Shown here: positions 35,882-48,964 of the stretch, in pieces
How the letters are laid out: each line of letters opens with the position of its first letter
Numbering within the stretch: position 1 is the first letter of the stretch
NCBI GenBank assembly: GCA_947034885.2
Contig: OX344749.2
Coordinates: forward strand, 54,155,682-54,219,681
Source: Thuidium tamariscinum
Lineage: Eukaryota; Streptophyta; Bryopsida; Hypnales; Thuidiaceae
Length of the DNA: 64,000 nucleotides
Direction of reading: 5' to 3'
Made by a program: the position numbers and the translations under genes
The notes under the pieces: model-generated
Told to the model about the DNA's origin: nothing
The model's database searches: none
The model's input: the letters and a program-made list of their open reading frames with translations, nothing else

Positions 35882-36449
35882 AGTTGATCTTCAAGCATAC
35901 GGCTTAAAGATTGTGTCTTAGACTTTTTGTACTACGCAAGTAGCCAAATGATGAAGGTGAATGAATGTAGTGAATGGTAAAAAAAGGCAAGGATCTCGCA
36001 TGTAGCTACCAAAGGATACAAGATGAAAAACCTTTACTAAAATAGCTTGAAAGGCAATGAAGAAGTGGATATATAGTTTGGGCAAGCTCAAGTGGGGCAA
36101 CTGCGGAGAATGGGGTGACTGTGAATTAGTGGGGGAAACTGTAGGTCTTCAAGACAATCGCAGATGTGGGCAAGTATGACTCCTCGCCCAGTCAGGCAAC
36201 CCACACTTGCCCCTCCTCAAGGATCAGAGGTCACCCCTACCCAAGGTCACCTTGACCTGCATGCATCCTATAGCCAAGGTCGCCCCCACCCGCATGCACC
36301 CTTCCTTTGCCACCTCGCATCCACTTGGCACCCAAGTGGTCAACAGGCAAGTCAAACTTTTGAGGGACAGGTCAAAAAAAAGTTTAACTTTTAGTTTGAC
36401 TAGCAACGACACTAGCATGTGAGTTTGGAGTGGCGAGCTTGTGAGTTGT
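35882..36449. other. Upstream flank of the pseudogene; C-rich stretch
   Basis: 36,170-36,350 is unusually C-rich (cacccctacccaaggtcacc, gtcgcccccacccgcatgca, with aaggtc recurring). No gene is supported. Confidence 0.35.
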
Positions 36450-37896
36450 TGTGAATCCCGTCATTGTCACTCAAGCCTCGGATTTTCCTTTTTTTTGCTT
36501 ATTGCTCATATTTAGAGTTATTATGGTTAAAAATCAACTAAAAAGAGTGTTCAAAGTAGGATTGATACAATCCCCAATAATTACGAGGAATTGGTTACAA
36601 TTAGTCCGGAGTACCTTAAAAGACTCCTTAGAGCCAATTTCTACGTCTTAGTAGATGATTAGATATGATTTTAAGCAGATACTAGGAGATTGCATTAATT
36701 CATATTCAGGAGATGAGTTAGTGCAAAAACACCAAGACGAGCCTTATCAGAATTCTTGAGAAGGGTCCTGGCAGGATTAGGGCTAATTGAAAATCATGAG
36801 ATTCCGATAGTTGCCCAAGAGCATCACGGCAAAGCTAACTAGTGGAGATTCCCTTGTACGGGAATGATTCCTCCCCAGAGGAATTAATTCCACTATAGTA
36901 CAATCTCTACTTTATTTAGACAGTGTAGGTTCTAAGTGAAACTTTGCACTTGTTATTAGGGGGATTCTTAGAAGATCCCCTAAAAGTTTCGTAATTTTCT
37001 AAATTACGGAAATGACTCCATGGAAAGTCAACCGCTTTTATCGGCTATTGGAAATTCATAGAAAATTCCACGGTGATGGTAAAATCTCACTAAAAATTAG
37101 GATAGTATATTTTAGCATAAATAAGTTCTCCAACAAATTTCAAGACATTCTAACGTCAACAAGTACCAGAACCAGCAGCGGCAACAAGTTTTAATGGATT
37201 TACCAAATTTCTTATGAGTTGACCGGCATACGGGAAGCATACAGAGTCCGATTTGGGTCAAATTAGACTCTTTTCCAACATTCTTGGACCTTCCCGACAA
37301 CCCTAGATAGTCAAAACTTTTGGGAAAAATCAATTCCAAAAGATAGATTTTCTATCGTTTTTATTGGTTCGTAATTGTTTGCTTTTGAGCGCAATTAGGC
37401 TCCAGGAGTAAGGGGTAGGGATTCTTCTAGGCTAATTTGGGTCTTCTAAAGCTATTGGCGCTTTCCGTTTGGCGATCGAACCATTTTTCCAGAAGTTAGA
37501 GTAGTCACAGTAGTAGAGTAGATTTTTAAACGTTAATTTGGTTTTCTCTTAGGTAGATTAGAACGTAACTTGAGGAGGGAGGAGGCCTTGGAAATGTATA
37601 AAAGGCCTTCCCCTCTCTTCATTCCACACCTCTTACACCTCAAAACTCTTATTTCATATACACGCATATCCCTTACATCCATTTTCCACATTCTCTATTC
37701 CAACATCTTTTCATTTTGCAAGTCCACGTTACAAGTGACTATCTTACTAAGTTTTTAGTATTCTCCAAACTCTTGTTCCTTTGATACACTTGAATCTCCA
37801 TTACATTCCTAAGTTCTTTCTTGTTATAAGCACTTACAAAGGATATTGAGGTACCTTTGGAGTGCTTAATCAATTCAATAGTATTCTTATTTTGAA
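36450..37896 (+). mobile_element. LTR of family B, left copy
   Basis: About 1.45 kb, starting TGTGAATCCCGTCATTGTC. The end is set before a primer-binding-like TTTGATACCAAAATTATTCG near 37,897, the counterpart of the LTR-A site. It shares U3 blocks with LTR-A (gtaaaatctcactaaaaatt at 37,078; aattaggctccaggag), so A and B are related families. The reverse complement is at ~44,375-45,819. The two copies differ by roughly 15 percent in compared stretches, so they are older than the A pair. Confidence 0.7.
37597..37604 (+). promoter_or_regulatory. LTR-B TATA box, left copy
   Basis: TATAAAAG in gaaatgtataaaaggcc, followed about 80 bases later by pyrimidine-rich DNA. Conserved in the inverted copy at 44,680-44,687. 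Confidence 0.6.
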
Positions 37897-40621
37897 GCTT
37901 TGATACCAAAATTATTCGATTTAAGTCTTTCGACAAGGGATTCACAGCTTAGATTGGCTTATCGAGGATCCCCCTAAGTTTAAACGTATGATTGAGGTCC
38001 TTATTGCATTGTGGAAGTTTGGGCAGGATCCACACTTCTCTTAGTCCTTAAGTGAGCAGAGCTCTAGCAAAATCATCCTAGAATTGGAGGTCAATACCTC
38101 TAATACAGCAAAGCTATTGCCAAGATTCTAGGAACTTTGTGATTTTTTCATCAAATTCATTTCAAAATTTGGGCCTAAAATCCCCGAACGGCGAAGCCTT
38201 GAACTTGCTCATAATAAATTTCCAATTTGTTTTTGTATAAAAGGGTCCCCCAAGGAGACCCCAAAATTTGGTTATAGCCGTGGCTAGCAACTGCCGGGTT
38301 TTGGTGTGAATTAAATTTCCAACATCGGACCAGCCAGGCCAGGAGAGCAGCTAGTACTGGCCTAAGGACCGGCCCAACAGCCCACTGGCCACCCGCTAGC
38401 CTGGCATGGTCCCCAATAGCCTTATACGACCAGCAAACGACTGACACCTTTAACACAGGTTGATTAAACCACCATTAGTACAAGCTAATTAGCCAACTCT
38501 GGCCATGCATAGTCTCAACTGATCATACCACATCAGACTGTGGAAAACCAAACGGGGTGATATCCCAAGGAGTCCCAATTTTGTTTTTTTCGGGAAAATC
38601 TCACCATTTGGTGTGATTTTTGAAGACAAATCTGTAGCTTAGAATTTGAGATTGAGTGTGGGAAAATAATTTGAGATTAAAATCCCGGTTAGAAGTGAGG
38701 TAGTGAGTGTGAGAAGTGAAGAGAAACTCTTGGTAGAGCCAAAACACCAAAATTCCAAATTTGCTAGAAAGCTGAGAGAGGGCCAAAAAACCAGCCGAGA
38801 GAAGGGGAGTGAGTTGAAGGCAAGTCTAGTCTGGTCAACCAAAGTTGACCAGCCAACCCACCAACCCAATTACAATCAGGGCCCTCCCAATCAGATTAGG
38901 AGGCATATAGGCTGCCTCAAAGTCAATACAGAAAGGGGTGTTGGCTTACCAGAGCCTTGACACACACGTCTAGTTGAAAACACAATTTGTTGAAGGTCCA
39001 ACACAAGCCACTCTCCAAAATTCTCCCAAAAATTGCAGTTGCAAGCTCTAAGATCAAGTGTATAAGTGTGAGTGAAGTAGTGTGAGTGAAGGTTTAAGTA
39101 TTAGCAATTGGGGAGGAAGAAGAAGGAAGTTGGATGGTGTGGAAAACAATATAGAATAAGTTGACTTCTCTAACTACGGATGTTTTAGATTAGAGACAAA
39201 TAGAAAAAAATAAATAAAAGAATAGCTTGACTTTGAGAAATTTAGAGGTTTGCCAAATTAGAGAAAAGTTGGAAAACCTTAGTTGTAGTGGAATTGACTT
39301 TTAAGACCATTTAGTGATTAATTTCAAAAATTAGATTATATTAAGATATTTTATAGGTTGACCTTGGAGGCCGTTTAAAAGAAAAGGAAGGAGCTCAAAA
39401 GATAAAGAAAAACTACAAAAGGAAGTTAAAAGAAAAGAAAAGAATGAGGCTTTGAAGGAAAATACTCCATTCAAAAGTATTCAAACGTATAACAAAACAC
39501 CATATTCAAATACAAGAACATCGAGATGGAGGTGGAGTGAACGTAATATGGAGAATTTATGGAATCACACGAAGACCTTGAAGTCATCATGATGGACATT
39601 AGTCTTTGAAAATCCCCTTTGTTTTCATTTTTTTTCACAATTTCTTTAACATAGAATTTAGCCATTAGTCACCAGTTTAGAAAGTAATACGAATTTAGAA
39701 CTACCCAAGCCTACAATGTCATTAAAAATTAAACGAAATAGAATCAATAAGGAACATAGATTTTTGAGTATTAGACTTTTGATTAGAAGTAGAAGTAGAA
39801 AGTTAAAAGCCATAAGCAATTCCAAAAAAAAGTAATTGATAGGTAAATTTTGGTGAACCGAATAACAATCAAAATTTACTTATGATAATTTTATCCAAGG
39901 AATAATTGGTGGGAATTGACTTTAACAAACTAGGGAAGGTAAAAGGATAAACCCAAAAGAATTTGACCACTTATTTAAAAAAGGGTTTAACAAGGTAAAC
40001 TTTTGATGAAGCGGTCAACAGTCAAAATTTACTATAAGAAATTATTTTATTCTAAGGTTAAATATTGAGGTTTTTATTTTGGAAAGGATAAAATTATTCC
40101 TCTTTTGACTCAAATTACCTATTCTGGTGTTTAACCAAAGTAGTCAAAATTAATCAAGTAATACATTAATAAGATTAAAAGACAACTGAGGGACAAATTA
40201 GGGTTAGAATCCAATAAAAGACATCTTAGAATAGAAAAAACCCACATCTACTTTAAATTTGATCAACCGGTGAAGAAGTTAGAATAGAACGAAATTTTAG
40301 CTAAAACTTGCTCATTTGTATGAAAGTCAAAAAGGGATTAACCAAATCAAGTGAGGCTTTAGACTCCCATAGATATTACAAAATAAAAAACAACTAAAAA
40401 TACTTATCCCAAATTCAACCAAACCTTAGAGTAAAGTTATTTCAACCTAGCAATTGCAAGCGAGCTGATTAGGAGTAGGAAATTAGAAAGATTCATTACT
40501 TGGAAGGCGTAATTGGATTACACGTAGGTTAGACATCCACTAGGAATTATCCACAAAAATAGTAAAACCTAATTGTGTACATTTTATTCCAAGGGTGGGA
40601 ATAAAGCACCCACAACTGTGA
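37897..40621 (+). mobile_element. LTR-B leader/body, left arm
   Basis: Non-coding leader of the left family B element. It has a GC-rich ggccagcc/ctggcc block at 38,320-38,410, then AT-rich DNA. The whole stretch is matched in reverse order and orientation by 41,337-44,375 (for example cacgaagaccttgaag at 39,558 against cttcgaggtcttcgtg at 42,568). No ORF with a recognisable domain. Confidence 0.65.
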
Positions 40622-41336
40622 GCCTAGAGCCTCCAATACAACTATTTTTGGATATTTTTGTCACAGTCCAAAAATATCCAAAACATAAAATAGGGATGTA
40701 TTTAGTAGACTAGTTCAAATTTTCAAAATTTTGAGGTTAAAGTGTAATAATAAAAGATGTCTAGTGTCTTTTACAGCCTAAGGGCTCACACATCCGGAAA
40801 GTCTTATGAGTTTCCGGATCGAATCCTCCAAGTTTCCAAAACAGACCTTGGTAGTGAGCAGAATGGACCCTGGGCAGATCGGTTACAATCCGGATTGAAT
40901 CCGGGTGAGTTCTGGATAGAGGCACCTACAAGTCTAAGCCGCCGACCTACGAAAACTAGCGTAACGATCGGAGAACGTTGCGACTTTCCGTTGGAGACCG
41001 GGAATGGCGGGTACGGACGGGTATTTATATCCCACTGCCCTATTCCATTTCCCACTTTTGTTTGCGAGCATTGTATGTTCTTGTGCAAATTGTGAAGCGC
41101 TCGTGTAGTTGAATGAAAGAGTGGTGAGTTAGAAATCGGTTCCGGGTTCAGTTTAGGGTCAGTGCCGACCGCATCAACAGAGAGAGGATCAGAGTGAGAA
41201 ATGGCAAGCTCTTCCCATCCGCAAAAGATGGTTGTAACCGCCAGGTTGATATTACGGATCATCCCTTCTGATTCACAACATCGAAAGGAGTTAGAGGATG
41301 ACCTGGTGTTTTTAGGTTGCGAGGGACTTTGAGGGC
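40622..41336 (+). mobile_element. Family G 5' fragment at the centre of the inverted repeat
   Basis: Plus-strand promoter region (TATA at 41,022-41,030), leader, and the first ~40 codons of the gag-like gene from ATG 41,201 (MASSSHPQKMVVTARL, then RKELEDDLVFLGC). It matches 4,780-5,300 in reverse orientation, including the leader. It is cut off at 41,336 where the right inverted arm starts. It is therefore a truncated relic, or the join between two element halves. Confidence 0.6.
41022..41030 (+). promoter_or_regulatory. TATA box of the family G fragment
   Basis: TATTTATAT, about 175 bases before the gag-like ATG at 41,201, the same distance as in copy 1. Confidence 0.4.
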
Positions 41337-44300
41337 GCTTTATTCCCACCCTTGGAGAAAAGTATACACAACCGGTTTCAACTATGTGAAATCTAATTCC
41401 TAGTGGGTGTTGTGGGCGCTTTATTCCCATCTTTGGAATAAAGTGTACACAACTGGGTTCTACCACTTTTGTGAACAATCTCTAGTGGGTGCCTAACCTA
41501 CGTGTAATCCAGTTACGCCTTCCAAGCAATGGATATGTCTAAATTCCTACTCCTAATTTGTCCACTTATAAATGCCGAGTTAAACTAACCTTGTACTTAA
41601 GGGTTAGCCCGTTTTGGCCACCACACTTTGGACTAAGCAGTGTTAAATGATGAACAAAGGCCTATCAATCGAAAATGAGTAATTTTTTATTACTTTCTAT
41701 TCTTTTAAGTTTCTATCAGGGTCTAAGTTTTTCTCTAAACCTCCTCCTACCTTGTCTTTTTTGCGATTCTATTGAATTCAAAGTGGCTTTGGGTTTTTTC
41801 GTTCTAAGATATCTTTTGGATAATTCTATTCCTAACTTGCTCGTTGATTGCTTCTTGATTTAACTAATGCTTTGTTTAACTAATGCTTTGTTTAACTAAT
41901 CTTGACTATTGTGGCTAAATATCGGAATAAAATAATTGAGTTTAATCTAAAAGGAATGATTTTATCTTCCTAAAAGTAAAACCTCAACCTTTGACCTTGA
42001 GGTAAATGTGAATTTTCTTTGGTAAATTTTGACCGTTGACCGGTTCATCAAATTTTACCTAGTCAAACCCTTTTTCACCTAAATGTGTCAATTCCTTGTT
42101 TCGGGTTACTTTTACCTTCCTTTGTTTTAATCCCAATTTCACTTTCTTAATCCTTTGGTAAAATTAATTATAAGTAGATTTTGATCGTTATCCGGTTCTC
42201 CAAAATCTACCTATTTCTCGTTTTAACCTTGGAAGTACTTTTGGGTTTTAACCTTCTACTTCTACTTCTAATCAAATGTCTTAATTTCTAAAGCTTAATT
42301 TCCTTGTTAATTCTACTTTTGGTTCAATTTGGAAATATCATTGATTTTGATTATCTTTTAAATGCTTGTTCAAATTTTTATCTTTATTTTGTATTAGGGA
42401 ACTAACTATGCTAATTGACTACATCTACTTCTAATTGGTAAATCACTTAATCGATACACGTGTCCAAACTTAAATTGGAATCTAATAACTAAATTCTACT
42501 TTAAATGAAATTTCGGAAGAAAATAGAAATGAAAAGGAAAATTCAAAGACTAACCTCCACCATGACAACTTCGAGGTCTTCGTGTACTCCCATAAATTCC
42601 CCACGTGGCGCTAACTCCACTTCCATCTTCAATGCTCTCGTTTTGAATGGGGTATTTGGTATGCATATTATGCCTTGGATGTTGTATTATCTCCTAAGTC
42701 TCCATTCTTCTTTTTCTTTCTTTTGGGGGTTTTTCCTTATCTTTTGAACAACTTCTTTATCTTTCCAATACGCCTTAAAAGTCAAAACATAAAATATCCA
42801 TATATAATCTAATCTAGAAATTAGTTGTTAAATGGTCCCTAAAGTGAAACTCTACTACAACTAAGGTTTTCTAATTTTTCTTTAATTTAGCAACCTCTAA
42901 AACTCCTCTAAAGTCAAACTATTCTTTTCTTTGTTTTTTCTACCAGTATTCCCCTAAATTAAAATATGGTTAAAAAAGTCAAACGTTCTGAATGGTTGGT
43001 TCTCTTTTGCTAACTTCTTCTTCTACACTTCCAACTCCAATCTTATAGACTCAAATGGCATTTGTATTATGCCTTGTTCGAGTTTAGTTTGGAGATTGTA
43101 TTGTATAGCCTCACACATGGAAGAGAATTCAATTTCTTCTCTCAGTCCAACAACCAAAGCTTCAAGGTGGGGAGGAGTGGTGTCCAGCACCCAAAGGAGC
43201 TTCTATATTAGCAAGTGGATGCAATCAGCCCCTCTCAAGGTCAATTGGGGTTGACCAGCCCTCTAGCTGACCCCACTATGTGCAAATCTGATTTTTGTGA
43301 ACTGACCACTTGCTAGAGGTTCAGCTTTCCAGTCTCTCACCCTCAACTTATTCTCAATATGTGCAAATCTGATTTTTGGTGTACTAGCTTTCTTTTGGAA
43401 AATTCATCCCTCAGTTTCTCACCCTCAGCTTGCTCTTAGTATATGCAAATCTGAATTTTAGTAGACTGGCTTCCCTTTGGAAAAATCAGCCCCTCAATCC
43501 CTTTTTATGTCTCTCAATATTTGGAATTCAGGCCTCACCTCAGGGTTCTCTCAATGTGTGGAAATCTAAATTATTCTATGATCTTTTACAAAAGAAAATT
43601 AAACAAAAATCAAAATGGGGCCCTAAGGCATCATCCCAAAGTTTGATTTTGTTAATTTAGATGGTGTAATCAACCAAGTTGATGGATATCAAGTAACTGT
43701 GGCCAGTTCAATCGTACCGGCCTTTGTTACTGACCTGCCAGTACCAGTCGGTTTGGCTACCTGGCTCGGTCTGACTGCTGGCCGTCGGCCTAGTTGCTAG
43801 CCTTTCCTTCTTCGGAGCTCTGGTTTGATTAACTGAACTGGATTTTTGGTAAATCCAGCCTCTTCTTGGCCGTTGCCCGCCAATTTTGGGTCTCTGTATG
43901 GGGACTCTTTAATCAAAAACAAAACACGGAAAAAATTATGAGTAAGAGCGAAGCTTCGCCGCTTGGGGGGTTTAGGCCCAAATTTGAAAATGATTTGACA
44001 GACTTTTTGGCTAAGATTCAAAAGATCGTAGAATTTTGGGGATAGCTTCGCCAAATTAGAGGGAGAACCCTCAAATTCTAGGATAATTTTGCCAAGGGTA
44101 TGCCTACTCAAAGACTAGAAAGGAACTTAGATCCTACCCAAACTCCTAAGATACAACTAGGACCTCAATTAAATGTTTAAGCTTAGGGGGATCCTTGATA
44201 AGCCAATCTAAGCTGTGAATCCCTTATCAAAAGATTTAAATCAAATAACTTTGGTATCAGAACTTTCAAACTAGACACAACCTCAATTAATTTTTTAAGC

Positions 44301-44374
44301 TTAGGGGGATCCTTGATAAGCCAATCTAGGCTGTGAATCCCTTATCAAAAGACTTAAATCAAATAACTTTGGTA
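41337..44374 (-). mobile_element. LTR-B leader/body, right arm
   Basis: Reverse complement of 37,897-40,621 with indels. Two local tandem duplications are visible: gggcgctttattccca at 41,334 and 41,411, and a ~113 base unit around 44,163-44,275 and 44,276-44,388. GC-rich block at 43,690-43,800. Non-coding. Confidence 0.65.
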
Positions 44375-45819
44375 TCAAAACTTCAAAATGAGAACACTAA
44401 TGAAATGATTAAGCGCTCCAAAGGTACCTCAAAGTCCTTTGGAAGGGCTTATAACAAGAACTTAAGAATGTGATGGAAATTGGAGTGTATCAAAGGAACA
44501 AGAGTTTGGAGAATACCAAAAACTTATCAAGGTAGTCACTTGTAATGTGGAATTGAAAAGATGTTTTGAATAGAGAATATGGAATGAAGTGTGTGTGGTA
44601 TAAGAGGTGTAAGAGGAAATAAAAAAAATTAGATGTTGAGGTAATGAAAATGAGGTGTGGAATGAGGGGAGGGGGAGGCCTTTTATACATTTCCAAGGCC
44701 TCCTCCCCCCTCAAGTTACGTTCTAATCTGCCTAAGGAAAAACCAAATTAATGTTTTAAAAATTTACCCTACTATTGTGATTACTCTAACTTTTGGAGAA
44801 ATGGCCCAATTGCCAAACGGACAATGCCAATAGCTTCAAAAGACCCAAATTAGCCTAGAAGAACCTCTACCCTTACTCTCGAAGCCTAATTGCGCTTAAA
44901 AGCTAACATTTACGAATTGATAAAAAGGGTAGAAAATCTATCTTTTGGAATTGATTTTTTCCAAAAGTTTTGACTAGCTAGGGTTGTCGGGGAGGTCCAA
45001 GAATGTTGGAAAAGAGTCTAAGTTGATTCAAATCGGACAGTGTATGCTCCCTATATGCCGGTCAACTTGCAAGAGATTTGGTATAACTATTAAAACTTGT
45101 TGCCACTACCGATTTTGGTACTTGTTGATGTCAGAATGTCTTGAAATTTGTTGTGACACTTATTTATGCTAAAATATACTATCCTAATTTTTAGTGGAAT
45201 TTTACCATCACCATGGAATTTTCTATGAATTTCCCATTGTCGTAAAAGCGATTGACTTCTCATGGAGTCATTTCCATAATTTAGAAAATTACAAAACTTT
45301 TAGGGGATCTTCTAGGAAGCCCCCTAATGACAAGTGCAAACTTTTGCTAAAAACCCACACTATCTAAATAAAGTAGAGATTGTGATATAGCGGAATTAAT
45401 CCCTTTGAGGGGGAATCATTCTGGAATCTCCACTAGTTAGCTTTGCCGTGATGCTCTTGAGTGACTACCGAAATCCCATGGTTTCCGGTTAGCACAATTT
45501 TGCCAAGATCCTTCTCGAGAATTCCGATGAGGACCATCTTGATGCTTGTGCACTAATTTGTCTCCCGAATATTAGTTAGTACAACCTTCTGGTAACTCCA
45601 TAATATCATATCTAATCACCTGATAAAACATAGAAATTGGCTCTAAGGAGTCTTTTAAGGTACTCCGGAATAATTGTGACCAATTCCTCGTAATTATTGG
45701 GAATTATATCAATCCTACTTTGAACATTCTTTTTAGTTGATTTTAAACCATAATAACCCTAAATATGAGCAATAAGTAAAAAAAAATCCGAGGCCTGAGT
45801 GACAATGACGGGACTCACA
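44375..45819 (-). mobile_element. LTR of family B, right copy
   Basis: Inverted counterpart of 36,450-37,896. Read on the minus strand it starts TGTGAGTCCCGTCATTGTC at 45,819 and has TATA at 44,680-44,687. The five bases outside the two outer ends (agttgt left, ctgcca right) do not form an obvious target duplication, which argues against a simple single insertion. Confidence 0.7.
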
Positions 45820-46384
45820 CTGCCAGAGGAAAGTTTCCGTCGACCAGAAAGTCTGCCAACCACTAGACTAATCCGCGGAACTAGGGAAGTACGTCCTTTT
45901 GGACTTAGGGGTCTGTGGATCTGTCATTGTAGTAAGGGGGAGTGAACGTAGTCTTGAGTGACCTACTATCCGGATTGGCCAAGATCCATTCGGAAAGTTG
46001 TGAGGATCCGGATCTGCCTCTACTACAACACCTAGATTATTTGAGTATCTTTGTATGTATTGGTTGTTTTGTTTGAGAGGAGAGAGTGTGAGGTTTATAA
46101 GTGGTAAGTCCCTACCCCCCTAAAGATCAAGAGAGGACCCCTTGAGGGTAAAACAAGGGTATTAAAAACCGATAATTGAGTGACTGAACCAGAATCCGAA
46201 TAGAGACAGATCTGGGAAAAAAGTGTAATCCGAAAGGAATTGAGAGACGGATCTGGAAAGAGGATCCGAAACGAAATCCAAAAACCAAGTGGTATTCCGG
46301 AAGAAAGTAGTAACTTGAGTGTTTCTGGGGTGAGGAACCTGGAAACTAGATAACGCAACTAATAGTAACGTTTGGAATCTCAGT
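45820..46384 (+). mobile_element. Family C terminal repeat, copy 1
   Basis: Direct repeat of 46,778-47,372: gaacgtagtcttgagtgacc at 45,942 recurs at 46,929, and both end actagataacgcaactaata. Its 5' edge is cut by the right LTR-B. TATA-like tttataag at 46,094-46,101. Confidence 0.6.
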
Positions 46385-46777
46385 TGCCGCGTTGGCATTT
46401 TGTTTTCCGTTTTTAGGCATTGACTTTGGTTTGGGGTTTGGGTTTTTAAAGGCAAGCAAGTTAGTTGGCCTGTCATTCCATCCTAGTGCATATTCAATTG
46501 TATTTTCATTCTTTTCTCTAATCTGAGCCATTAGGTAGACATTTTGGCTCTAACTTGGTGTCTCGAGTGTGCTGGTGTGTTTGTTTGGAGTGTTGAGAGG
46601 TGAGAAGGATGGGTGAGGAGGAATTTGGATGCTTAAGCAACTAAGATCTAAACTAAGCAACAGGTTTCCTAGAACTTGGGTTGGAATTGTGTGATTGCTC
46701 GCGGTGCCTTTAAATTGAGGGAACGGTGATCCACTATGAGCCCAGGAGTGGCATAGGAGGAGGTTTCGAAACCATAA
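46385..46777 (+). mobile_element. Family C internal segment (TRIM-like)
   Basis: Only ~390 bases between the two direct repeats. It corresponds to the reverse complement of 2,366-2,790, the tail of family G next to its LTR (ggcctgtcattcc and ggaggaggtttcgaaacc). With short body and no coding region it fits a terminal-repeat element in miniature derived from the G/A group. Confidence 0.5.
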
Positions 46778-47372
46778 GGGTGGATCCGTGCAGAGTTAAG
46801 TGGCCGCCAGAGAAAAGTTTTCATCCATCGGAAGGCCTACTAACCACTAGGTCGATCCGCGAAACTAGAGAAGTACGTCCTTTTGGGCTTAGAGGTCTAT
46901 GGATCTATTGTTGTAGTAAAGGTAAGTGAACGTAGTCTTGAGTGACCTACTATCCGGATCAGCCAAGATCATCTGGAAAGTTGTAAGGATCCAGATCTAT
47001 CTATACTACAGCATCTGATATAATTGGGTATCTTTGTGTGTTTTGATTATTCTGTTTGAGAGGAGAAAATGTGAGGTTTATGAGTGGTAAGTCCCTATCC
47101 CTCTAAAGATCAAAAGAGGACCTCTTGAGGGTAAAACAAGGGCATCTAAAATCGTTGATTGAGAGACTAAATCGAATCCGAGTTGAGATAGATTAGGATA
47201 GAAGAGTGATCCGGAATGGAATCCAAGAAGAAAGGGGATCCGGAAAGATATGGATCCAAAAGGAAATCCGGACACAAAGTTGTGTTCCGGAAGAAAGTAA
47301 TAACTTGGGGGTTTTGGAAGAAAAAAGCCTAGAAACTAGATAACGCAACTAATAGTAACGTCTGGAGTCTCC
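46778..47372 (+). mobile_element. Family C terminal repeat, copy 2
   Basis: About 595 bases, starting TGGATCCG. The copies look roughly 85-90 percent identical by eye, so the element is moderately old. Confidence 0.6.
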
Positions 47373-48964
47373 TAGGACGATATTCCGTATTATGTTATCA
47401 CGTTTGGGTGTGATAAAGGTGCTTTCTGCTAGACTACGCGCACAACAGTGTGCTGCAACAACTACATTCAAATTGTGTCCTCATTCAATGCTTTCATCCA
47501 AGTGAACAACAATTGACGATAACATTCAAAACTTCTACATTGAACGGGACAACAAAAGGGGTCTACATTGGATGATTGATGCAAAAGAACCGCCATTTTG
47601 ATAGTTCATGGATGCTATTATGACAACGTAGATGTCTAGGACCCAAAAAGAAACCAAAGACTACTCAATAAAAATTCCTCCTACTCAAATTGAAATCATT
47701 AAGTAGAATTTGGTTGAAAATATAGTCTTAAGCACAATAGTGGTTGGAAAGAAGTTTCGTATGATGTTAGATCTATATGATAGTGTATTATTTTTTTGTC
47801 ATTTATATGTCTACAATTGATATGCTTTTGCAAATATGTGAAAGATTTCATTTTGTGTTTTCATGAATGTGAACATTTGGATTTTATTTTTTTAAATAGT
47901 TAATTATTCATTTCCATCTATACAACTCATAAATTATATTGATTTCTAGTGGATAATACATGTTTGGGTAATGCATTTGTTATATTCATATTGCAATTGC
48001 AATTAAAATATCATCTTCATGTATTTGCTATTGCTTTTATGGATACTTTGTTTTTGGAATACAAAATGTCTAACATTGAACATAACAACATTTTCTAGAA
48101 GGCATTCGTTATCTACATGACTCTCATTTTAATGGAAATTGCTACTTTAGATTAATAAATGGAATCATTTTTGAGCTAAATTAGAAACCATACTATTCAC
48201 TGGTTGTGCCTTCAAATACCTAAGACTATTTTGAAAGGGCCCCCCCCTACCCTCCATTTTAATGAATATAATGTTGAAAGCATCCTCTAAGATTAATTTA
48301 GGTGGATTTTTATGTATGATTATACTTGAGATGGAATGTTGTAAAACATTCTAAATAAAATGACCTATAATTGGTACATTAATTATTTTTGGGGTACATA
48401 TAGAGAATGTCATTGGATCCTTTGAAACTAAAGAATTGATGAAAGTTTATTTCGTTGGGTACATATTACAAATTGGACTACAGATGCTCTAAGTTACTTA
48501 GTTAAAAGTACCCACCATCAATGGAAGGCCAACACTAGAGCATGACAGCAACTAACAACAAATTTGGTTGTAAACAATTTTGAAATCTTAAAGAGATATT
48601 TGAAATTTGAAACATATTGAAACAAGTATCAACCCTAAAATGTACATCACAAGCAAAATGATTCCTTACTATACAAACAATAATACAATCATTTAAATCT
48701 TCTAGAACTAAGAGTTATTTCTTAGTCAACTAGTAGATTTTCACTATAGTAGTAAGCAATGTTCCTACACATTCTTTAATGACACTCTAGTTGTTTGAAG
48801 TTTTAAGAATCTATAGATATTTTTTGTTTGGCAAATTTCAACTTTAGTAGTAATTAGTGATTTCAACCTTATCTATTGACACATTTTGTAATTGGACATT
48901 CCCAATGTATCCTAAGAATTTGACATAGTGTATATACATTTGATTTAACAAGTTCTACTAACAT
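47373..48964. other. AT-rich intergenic DNA
   Basis: No gene or long repeat seen; an 8-base C tract at 48,241. Confidence 0.4.

Noticed and set aside
40804-41478. 224-codon minus-strand ORF at the centre of the inverted repeat
   Set aside because: It is antisense to the family G promoter, leader and gag start, which are recognisable on the plus strand by match to copy 1.
44162-44390. Canonical initiator-Met primer-binding site (tttggtatcagaac) after LTR-B
   Set aside because: It lies on the wrong strand for the right LTR-B orientation. The reverse complement aligns with the leader motif of the A family instead.
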